Part shown: positions 1-8,600 of the stretch, one piece after another
How positions within the stretch are numbered: position 1 is the first letter of the stretch
How the letters are laid out: the number at the start of each line of letters is the position of its first letter
Assembly: GCA_025529335.1 (NCBI GenBank)
Contig: JAMYHX010000716.1
Location: 1-15,304 of the forward strand
From: Rhizopus sp. PT2906
Lineage: Eukaryota; Mucoromycota; Mucoromycetes; Mucorales; Rhizopodaceae
Direction of reading: 5' to 3'
Length of the DNA stretch: 15,304 bases
The notes under the pieces: generated by a model
What the model was told of the DNA's origin: nothing
What the model saw: only the letters and a program-made list of their open reading frames with translations
Database searches by the model: none
Program-made: the position numbers and the translations under genes

Positions 1-2774
1 TCACTTGCCATGTCTTTAAATGTCATTATCGCTAAAGGATACCAATGCTTGTCAGCTGCAAAACCAGTCAACAGTGTGTTATAGTTGTGACTATTTAAAA
101 GTTCTGGTCTGTAGCTTTTACAATCTTTCCAAAGTGTCCATGCAGCCGTGAGGTTTTTCATTTGGATATGCGCTGATAGTAATGCTGAAATAGCCTGGGA
201 ATCAAGCCAATTTTTTCTTTTAAGCTGCTCATATATCGTATTAATCTTGTTGGTATAACTTTCAAGGCTTTCTCGGAGATTCTCTTCCTGTTGGAAAGAA
301 TGCTCAGACGACTCTATCATGAACGCTGCGTCATTACCATATGCACTGGCTAAAAGAGTAAGCGAGGCTGTATCCATGGATATACCAGAGCTTTGGATAC
401 TCTCTAGTAATTCAATGGCTCTTTTGCCGCTATTCTTTGCAGGGTAATGTAAAAATGCCTCTGCCAGAATGGTGTAAATGACAAGATCTGCGGTTATGTT
501 ACTATCCAGCATTTCTCGAAACAGTCCATGTGCCTTATCGTATTCAGCTGCTTCTATATAGGCTTTGATCAGAGGTGCATAGTTGATAGCACTAGGTATA
601 ACTTTATAGGGTGGACCTGACATCATTCTTAAAATATCTTGTGCTTTGTCTAGTCTCCCAATATTACTGTAGCCATATATTAAATGTGAGAAAATAAAGG
701 CGTTGGGTTTAATGCCAGAATCCATCATTGACTTGTATATCGATTCGGCTTTAATCATATCTCCTCGATAAGAAGCATTGCGAATTTCCAGTGCAAAAGT
801 CAAGATATCTGGTCGAACATTGGAGGTATCTAAGCTATTCATAACTAACTCTAATGTCTTGTTGAATTTTGCTTTTTTTGCTTTATAGAACCGGCCACTG
901 GTTTGTAATAATGTATTATAAGTTCGTGTTGTTAGTGCTGGGTGCTCACTAATGTCGCTTCCGGTATATAGATTTCGATCGAGAGTGTCTAAAAAGTTTT
1001 CGAAACTGGTATCTAAGCTTTGCGAACTTCTTGTTTGCATTTGAAGCAAGATGTTTTTAGAAACGGTATCCAAACTAACGCCTGCTTTCAAGATCGAATC
1101 AAGATGTGGGGCGATAAGATGAGCAAACTGTGGATATTTCCCTGAGCATTTTAACAGAATGTTATAAATATAATTATTGGCAGGGATTCCTTTTTTCTTC
1201 ATGACATCAAGATATTTTAAACTTTCTTCAACAGCACCTTGATTAGCATAGTAAGAGATGAAGCTACCATATGTTGTCGTATCTGGGTCAAGCTTAAGGG
1301 TAACCATGTCATTATACATCTGAAGGGCTTGCTCTAATCTTCCATTTAAGAGATGATGGTTTATCAAGATATTAAATGTGTATGCGTCTGGTAAAACCTT
1401 TTTCTGCTGCTTAAAAGATTCGACTTGTGCTGTGCTCTGTTTGCCACATCCACATTTCCCGCAGCCACCTTTTCTCTCTGGAAGTGCCAGCATTCCCATG
1501 ATTGCGTTTATATGTTCTACATGATTGGCAGCAGTATAACATTTTAAAAGAGTGTTGATCATTTCTGTATCTATTTTGTATCCTAAGCGATTCATTACAT
1601 TATGTAGACTGGACACTGACTGAACAATTGCTTTAACTTCTTCTGTTTCCTTCATCCGCATATAATGACTAGCTTGTTCCGCTAAACCGTCAATGACATT
1701 TTTAAAGGTTCGTGCATTTGGCTCAAACGCAGATGTTGCCAATCTTTCCAGCCATTTGTTGGCAGCCTCTCTATCCTTTGCTGTTCTGCACTCCTTCAAG
1801 AATCCATTCAACAAAATATTGTAGGTCATTCTGTTGGGCGGTGTTTTCATCCTCGAAAGAACTTTCTCTGCTCCCGGTAGATCTTGCAGCTTGACCTTGG
1901 CAGCCAGCATTAGGTTATACGATGATGTCTTTGGTGTCAAGTTTTTTCGTATCATCTCTGTTTCCAATGATTCCATCTTTGAGTAATAGCGCTTTTTGAC
2001 TACGTCGCTTTCATATTTAAAACGACGAACATACATAGCAAGCATTTCATTATAAATATCCACACAAAGTTCGTCCTGACAGTGTTGTGACATATTTCTA
2101 AATAGTGCCTCTGCTCGTCGAAGTTGATTCAATTTACCATACATTTCAATGAGCATACAAAAATCGCGTTTATCCCATAGATTATGTCTGATGGCAGATC
2201 TCTTGACCAGTCCCACGAGTGCTTCCAGCCTTGTCACATACAGTTCTCCAATTTTCCCAAAATTAAGTGAGAATCGAGCATAGTTGCTGTAAATGTCTGA
2301 ATAAAGAGATTCCAACAACATGTGTGCTGTAGCTCGAGGCATGGGGTGCTCAGATAAAGGTAAAATAGATTTATCAAATAATTTCCATGCTTTGGCCGTA
2401 TCTCCAGAAGAGAGATGAGAGTGAATAGACAGAAGGATCGGTGAATCTAGCTTGTTGATCTTGGAGGAAATATGAACTGGAATCTTTCTTTTTGTAGCTG
2501 CCTTTTGTTGTTGAATAAAAGCGTGGTCGATATCTGACAGATAGCTTTGGATGCTCATAGATTCTTCTAAAGGCGAGCAAAGTAAAAATGATTAGAGAAT
2601 GCACACAAGGAAAATCCTTAATCCATTACCTTTTTTGGTTCCTGTTGACAGATTAGCTATGGATCTAAACTGACAGCTGTGTACAAATGGAGAAAATTTT
2701 GGCTGTTGTGAAAGGTGATGATTAACATGTTGCCTCACACCTGAATGTAGCTGTCGACATCCTAAGCGAACCAT
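1..2774 (-). CDS. Mitochondrial pentatricopeptide-repeat (PPR) protein, 3' part missing
   Basis: Two exons are visible: 2774-2630 (48 codons plus 1 nt) and 2566 down to base 1, still open at the window edge, so at least 903 residues. The 63-nt intron (2629-2567) has GTAATG, a CTAAT branch site and a TTTAG acceptor, and removes an in-frame TAA. The ATG at 2774 opens a 48-residue leader rich in Arg, His and Ser with no acidic residue, a typical mitochondrial presequence. PPR-type helix pairs are clear near residues 290-345 (TYNILLNGF), 440-510 (YTFNILINHHLLNG; YIYNILLKC), 635-700 and 708-770. PPR proteins bind organellar RNA in a sequence-specific way and affect its stability, processing or translation; the target here cannot be read from sequence. 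A Cys/Gly insertion near residue 415 is unusual for the family. The family call is secure; the individual function is unknown. Confidence 0.9.
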
Positions 2775-3205
2775 TAGGGAAAAGGGGTGTAGAGGTTGGA
2801 TTGACAAATTCTAAAAAAAAGTGGACAGTCAAATGTTAATAGGAACCCCAGCCTCAGAACCTGGGATTATAAAAAAAAATTGGCTTATATTTAAACTTCA
2901 AACACAGCTTGGGGGGACCACTGTGTTGAACTGGCCTAATCTCAGTTTGTGGTTTCATAAATCAAAATCATTAACAGATAACGAAATGAAATAGACCAAA
3001 GATCACTTTCTGTATGCTTTATTTTTCTTTCATTTTTCTTAATTGGGCAAAATGTCTATCTGGCATAGCATCTCTTCACTCTATTTGGATAAAATGTTAA
3101 TATTCTGTAGTTTTATTAATAAAGAGCAAAGATAAGCACACAGAAAAAGCGAGAAATATACATTATTATGCAAAGAACAAAGGTATCATTATATTTGTTT
3201 TCTAG
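2775..3205. other. Intergenic region upstream of the PPR gene, downstream of the coiled-coil gene
   Basis: No convincing coding exon was seen on either strand. The stretch is AT-rich and should hold the PPR promoter (right of 2774) and the 3' end of the coiled-coil gene. On the minus strand an AATAAA-type signal lies within about 3113-3122, roughly 85 nt past that gene's stop. A hairpin at 2901-2927 is listed separately. Confidence 0.6.
2901..2927. repeat. Short imperfect hairpin with a G6 run
   Basis: A 7-bp inverted repeat, AACACAG / CTGTGTT, encloses 13 nt that can pair further as TGG/CCA around a G-rich loop. Read on the minus strand it contains CAGTGGTCCCCCC, which resembles the terminal CAGTGG of some pogo/Tigger-type transposons. 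It could be a solo terminal remnant or a chance hairpin in a promoter; no element body is seen beside it. Confidence 0.35.
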
Positions 3206-4669
3206 TTAAGATATACTAGTCACGTTGTTCACTTGTTTCTGAAGATTATCTATTTGCTCTTGTAGTCCTGAAACGTATTCCTTTGTGTACTGCTTCACCC
3301 AAGTAGCAAGTGCAGTGGATAGGCATGAACTTTCATCACTATAAGAGATTGTAGATGGTGGTACGTTGCTATTCGGAGTACTATGAAGGTCCTTATCATC
3401 TGGATTTGCCAGCACTTTTAGGATTTCGGAATGGTTCCTAGTACATATACTGTAAGCAGATATGATGCTAGATATAATTCAACTTACTGTAATATGTCAT
3501 TGATATGATCAAATTGTACATTCAGTTTCTCCAAATGCTTCTTGCAGAAGAGCTCACCTCGTGTGTAGGCTGGTACCATAATATTATTAATTTCATCCAG
3601 TATTTTATCAACACGCTCTTCATCAATTTGTATTTGTGAATCTTTCTTTTGGCGATGTCTGTTTTCTCTAATTGCTTTCAATAGTTTTATATCAGTATCA
3701 CAAATGCAACTTTCAGCGTATGAATTGTTTTCATCCCAAACAAGTCTTTCTAGTCTGTGCCAACCATCCACCTGCGTTGACATGTAATCATCAATTGCGT
3801 CTTGTAGACAATAGCTCAATGCGTTGTTGATTAAGTTATCTAGGCTCTTCTTTTTCTCTTTCTCTTCTTTAATAGAAGGTAGTCCTAAGATCTTCCTGAC
3901 TACCTCATCAGCAATTTGAGCTCTAACTTTCTGTGGTTGATGAAATTGCTTTGCTTTATCCCAAAGTTTGTTGAGTTCTTTTACAAAGTGATCGTAATCG
4001 GTTGGATCACGTATTGTTTCTGGTAAATTTTTGATTTCGCGAACAACACTCCATAATTTCTGTTTCCATTCATTAAATTCTTTCTTACTCATCTTTTCTT
4101 CCTGTAGTTGTTTGAGACTTTCATTCAAATTCTTCAAACGTCTATTCGTATGTATCTGAACAGGCGTGACTTCTGCGGCAAGATCGTTTTGAATAGAATT
4201 TGACAGTGTTTTCAGCTTCTTCACAGGCAGTGTCATATCATCTGCCATAGTTGAAGCCATGCGTTTTTCATTCTTTCGTAACCTAAAACATGTTATTTCC
4301 TGTTTTTGATGATAGCCACTTACTCTTGACTTGTTCTATAGTAATCTCTTTTGGCATGAGTCAAGTGTTTACCTAAAAGGCAAGTGAATACAACTTTGAA
4401 AAGGATCCATGATAAAAAAGGGTTACAGTTTTACATAATCTTTTAGAATAATTGGGGTCAAGGCGTCGTTTGACTGGAAGCCTTTGTAGTTGTTTAGCCA
4501 AGTTTTCAAAATAGTCTCTTTTTTTGATTTTATCTATTTTTGAAAGTGTTGTCAAACAAAGAGGAGTCAATCTAAAAGAGGCAACATGAGTATCTTCTTT
4601 CTTTCTTTTCTTTTGACAGTACACTCCTGGCTTTGATCCAGTGGAATCTGTCTTGTTCTGTTCCACCAT
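3206..4669 (-). CDS. Coiled-coil protein of unknown function, four exons
   Basis: Exons 4669-4435, 4372-4324, 4282-3488 and 3437-3206 join in one frame to 436 residues. The introns are 62, 41 and 50 nt, each GT...AG. The second has a strong GTAAGT donor, but 41 nt is short; it links residues ending RTSQ to ELRKNEKRMA in frame, which supports it. The 50-nt last intron carries GTAAGTT and could instead end 12 nt earlier (38 nt), also in frame. The N-terminus is basic (KKRKKE near residue 22). Residues about 142-181 are a charged coiled-coil candidate, and residues 407-432 form a leucine-zipper-like heptad run (LQEQIDNLQKQV). No signal peptide, membrane segment or catalytic motif is seen. I do not recognise the family; cytoskeletal or complex-forming subunits often look like this, but that is only a guess. 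The ATG at 4669 follows an A/T-rich leader. Confidence 0.75.
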
Positions 4670-5038
4670 TTAAATAAAGGAAAGCTTTAGTATGAAAAAA
4701 AAAAAGTTCTCTCTCCGCACGCCCGATTTTTTATTTTGTGTTAGCTGAGTTCTTGCCACACAGATATTTTATGTTGGCCGGTTCATTCGTATTCACTTGC
4801 ACACTCCTCATTTCTAGTCTTTATGAAATAATACACATATTTATAACAGTATTCAATTGCTACAGATAAAAAGAAAAATAATCATTAAAGAAATAAAGCA
4901 CCAAGAAAGAGTACGTTGAGATACTTTTTATTCTTGAAATATAAGACAACGGTCAACAATAAGAGGAGATCTGTTTATACTTCTTCTCTCTTCAAGAGAG
5001 CCGCTAGTTTTACTTCTACTAATTGGTCTAGCTTTGAG
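4670..5038. other. Intergenic region upstream of the coiled-coil gene
   Basis: AT-rich and without a supportable ORF or tRNA. The right-hand part contains TTTTTATTCTTG near 4925-4936, which on the minus strand reads as an AATAAA signal about 105 nt past the TAG at 5041-5039, so it may be the 3' UTR of the small gene described next. The left-hand part should be the promoter of the coiled-coil gene. Confidence 0.5.
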
Positions 5039-5474
5039 CTATCTGCTTAATTTGGAGACAATTCTATCCATGCTAGATCGGTTATCATTTGTGTGTGTAG
5101 ATTTATAAATCATCATTCTTTGATCATAAATGACTTCGAGTGCTTCTTTTAGACTGTACATGGATTTGTACCTGACCAATTGTTGAGCTGAGACCTGAAA
5201 TCTAGGCACAATCAGGAGAGTATTTATTGAGAGGAACCTTATTTAAACTTTTAATGCAGTAAGCGGTAATTTCTATCCCTGTTCTATTGTTATGTCATTG
5301 TGAAACTTCGTCTTGTTGTATTCATTACTTCTCTACATGTCTCAATATAGCTTTATTGGCAACACTGGATCATAAATACTTTAATACAAAGACTATAAAG
5401 TTTATTCATCATTCCCAAGTCAATGTTTATTCCTTATGATACAATTCATCGTCAGATCCAAAATAAGCCTTACC
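5039..5474 (-). CDS. Putative small spliced gene or gene remnant, 5' end unresolved
   Basis: A coding-like final exon at 5194-5039 encodes 51 residues (start VSAQQLVRYKS, end VSKLSR, then TAG). It is preceded by an ATTTCAG acceptor with a CTGAT branch site. Upstream, 5283-5238 joins through a 43-nt intron (GTTCCT...CAG) and adds TGIEITAYCIKSLNK in frame. Further upstream a strong CAG/GTAAGG donor ends at 5474; joining it to 5283 (190-nt intron) keeps the frame and adds about KFKHHHLSR. I could not find a start codon: a TAA precedes the upstream segment in frame. The piece could be the 3' half of a small helical protein with an unrecognised short first exon, or a decaying remnant. I do not recognise the family. 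The last exon is the best supported part; the rest is inference from splice signals. Confidence 0.4.
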
Positions 5475-5679
5475 TGCTTAAGTGATGGTGTTTAAACTTT
5501 CTTGCATAATTTATTATTTATAATGTATAGCTTATAACAAAAGCGATCTATTTCATTAAGACATCTTTAGATCTAAAGTAAGGGAGTACAAAAACCCTGA
5601 TATGGAAAGTAAGCTTGTTGTATAATGTCTATATTTTTCATTATTCTGTGTACCCTTTCCTCCTTTCTCTTGTTACTCT
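5475..5679 (+). promoter_or_regulatory. Upstream region of the anillin-like gene
   Basis: About 200 bp precede the ATG at 5680. A pyrimidine-rich tract (roughly 5651-5679, CCCTTTCCTCCTTTCTCTTG) ends just before the start codon, a feature common in fungal promoters and 5' leaders. TATA-like AT stretches exist (for example TATAATG near 5621) but none is decisive. If the minus-strand gene at 5039-5474 is real, this would be a shared divergent promoter. Confidence 0.4.
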
Positions 5680-8600
5680 ATGAAAGAACCTATTGAAGAA
5701 ACACTTGTTGTGGACTGGACTACAGCCATTGAAGCGCTTGACCTTCATACAGTACAAGAATTACTCGATCTTCAACCTGATCTTTTATGGACACCACTCA
5801 CACCACTTTCTCATCTCGAAACTGATTTCGCTCATTTTATTGATCGTTTACAAGAATATAAATTATTAGGAACCTCTATTCGTCCTTTATATGCACTTCA
5901 TCATATATTATTTGATTATGGCGCAGAAGGAGACGAGTGGGCTGAGGAAAGACATGAGTTGATTCAATTTATCTTGAAGGTTTTGTAGTGTTTATTTCTG
6001 AAGCATTGATATGAAAGATATGCTGATCATCTTTTTAGAAATCTACAACTAAAGAATTGGACACATTTGTATGGGGAGAAGAAGAGAATACGATCATGCA
6101 TCTTGCTTATTTCTTGAATAAACAAGATCTAATACAGCAATTGTTAGAAAAGGGTGTCTCTAATGATAGACGTAATAAACTTGGACACTTGCCTGCAGAT
6201 AACGATCAGCCTAAATTACTTGTCAAGGATAAATTAAAGACTTCAACAGCATCAAAACAAGCCAGTACTTCAGAAAGATTTCGACGTTTACGTGAACTGG
6301 CAGAGTCCCACAAGGACCATGTAAAGAATAATAAATCAAAGACAGAAAGACAAAATTCAACACGTCGATACTTTCGTCCTGGTCATCTTGAAGAACGTAA
6401 GCGACGAGTGTTGAGTGAAGAAGAAGAAGCAGAGTTGAGAGAGAAGGAACGGCTTAAACGTCAAAAGGAAGTTGAATTACTAGCTCAGCGGTCTGCTGTC
6501 AAAAATAATCCGCTATTTAAGAAATTCGAAGGACAACAGGATGAGTCTAACGAGACAGAGCAAGTCAAGGCTACGACAGCAACAACATCAGACTCAATGA
6601 AAGCAAAAACAAAGTTCCTTAACGCAGCAGAGCAGGTGAAACGTAGCTCTAGAGTTATCAATATCTTGAAAGATAGATCAGTAGTGTCTACCAGTGTATT
6701 TCGTCAACAGACAGCAGATGCTCAGCCGCCAAAGAAAGTTCCTTCACTTCGAACTTTGAAAGCAGCCAAGGAAGCTTCTGCTAAAAAAAGAGCAGAACCT
6801 TCTGAAATTGCTGAAGAAACACAAAAGATAGAAAGTAACAATATACCTGCGCCCAGCATCAGTTCAACAAGCTCTCAGAATACAGAAGAAGAAGCGGAAG
6901 AAGCAGAAGAAGAGGAAGAAGAAGAAGAAAGGGAGCAAGAGAATAACAGGGTTGTACCAGTCATAAGCACTGAAGAGGATGATTCTTCTACAACACTACC
7001 AATACCAATAGAGATATCATCACCGTTACCATCACCAAAGCCGACACTGTCGACTGAAATAGGCAGCGAAAATGATAATGATAAGCTAGACCCGCCTTTT
7101 ATTAAAATGCCAGAGAGAAAACCTCGAGTAGATGCAGATGACAAAGCCATTTTACCTTCAGGAAAGAGAATCACTATAAAGAAAAAGGGAAAAGTAAAGC
7201 AAATTATCAATGTTCATGAACATCTCAACGAAGAAGAAAAGATCGAAATCTATTCAACAGGCAAAAAATTCCAGGTTTGGAAAAGGGATGAGACAGGTCA
7301 TGAAGACGGCAATAATGATGATGAAGCCAGTACTTATAGAAAGAAGAAGGACTCAGAAGAAGCTTTATATACTGGAGCAGCTGGTAAGCTATATTAGTTT
7401 CATAAGTCGCTCATTAATACTTACTTATAGTAGATGACACTTTGTCTAAATCAAGTTTTATTAAAGGAAGCGTTAACGATGATGCTAAAGAGAGTGTTAA
7501 AAAAGATGTCAAAGACAATGCTAAAGAGGATATTAAAGACAATGCAAAAGATATCCAAGAATACTCCAAAATGAATGTAGAAAAGGACGTAAAAAAGGAT
7601 GTCAAAGGAGATATGCAAGAATATATTAAAGAGGATAGCAAAGATGTCAAAGCAAACGTCAAAAAGGATACTAAAAAGGATGCCAAAGAATATGCCAAAG
7701 AAGTTAAAGAAGATGTCAAAAAGAGTATCAAAGAATTTTTCAAAATGGGTTTCGAAGAGGACATCGAAGAAGATATAAAAGAAGTTGGCAAAAAGAATAT
7801 CAAAGAGGATTCCCAAGAGGAGAGAAAAGATAGCGTCAAAGAATATACCAAAGAGAAGACTTATGATACACTGGACCGATCAATATCACCTATAGCAACT
7901 GTAACAGTAAAGAACAGCGATCCCGACAGTCCAACATCGTCTGTTACTAAACGTGGACCAGAAATAAACTCATCGTTAAAAGTAAAAGACGAGATCAGTA
8001 GAATCAACGAAGTAACTATCGCATTTGATCAGAAGCAGTTAAAAGAAGCAAGGCAAAGTGAAGATGGCTTGGTGGACGTATATGGGCACGACTCTGTGGC
8101 AGACTCTACTATAAACAAACCTGCACTCGTAACACACGATCTAGCATTCGATGGCCACACAATAACTGAAGATAAGAACCACCAACAGCCAGCTTACAAG
8201 AGTCAGTCAAATGAAAGCCTGAATAAAAACATACCTTCAAACTTGATGGAAGGCAATATGTTTAATGAGTATCACTTCGCTAAAGATGATGACGACGATG
8301 ATGATTCAGTGCTCTATAACCGAGAAAGCATGCATCACAGCGAAGTAGCTGGAAAGGTGATATATACGACACCCAAAACGCAAACGGTGTACGAAACCCC
8401 TACTATTCTAATGGCTGAACCTGTAGCAGTCCCACAGGAAATGCCAGATGCAATGTCTTTTGAAAAGGGAGTTGTGCGACTAGACAACGTAGCTTCCTCC
8501 CAGGCTGCAGCCTACATTGAGAATGATGTGTTGAATATTCATCAAGAGATTTTAAATAAGAATGAGATGAGCCAAGAGGGCAATGGTAACGATGATGACA

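Noticed and set aside
1712..1894. Plus-strand ORF of 60 codons within the PPR gene
   Set aside because: The opposite strand carries an uninterrupted PPR reading frame over the same bases.
4434..4669. Independent 98-residue ORF upstream of the coiled-coil gene
   Set aside because: A GTAAAA donor at 4434 and an AG at 4373 link it in frame to the downstream exons, so it is better read as the first exon.
4670..5679. tRNA or snoRNA genes in the spacer (C/D-like TGATGA and CTGA motifs on the minus strand)
   Set aside because: Spacing and order of the boxes do not fit a C/D snoRNA, and no cloverleaf could be found by eye.
7210..7437. Overlapping plus-strand ORF in another frame, raising the idea of a frameshifted gene
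   Set aside because: The main frame of exon 2 runs through to a good GTAAGC donor at 7384 and splices in frame, so no frameshift is needed.
6875..7851. Long antisense ORFs (minus strand) opposite the anillin-like gene, predicting Ser/Phe/Leu-rich proteins that look like membrane proteins
   Set aside because: They are mirror images of the GAA/AAA-rich codons of acidic and Lys-rich exons. The hydrophobic look comes from TTT/TTC/TCT on the opposite strand.
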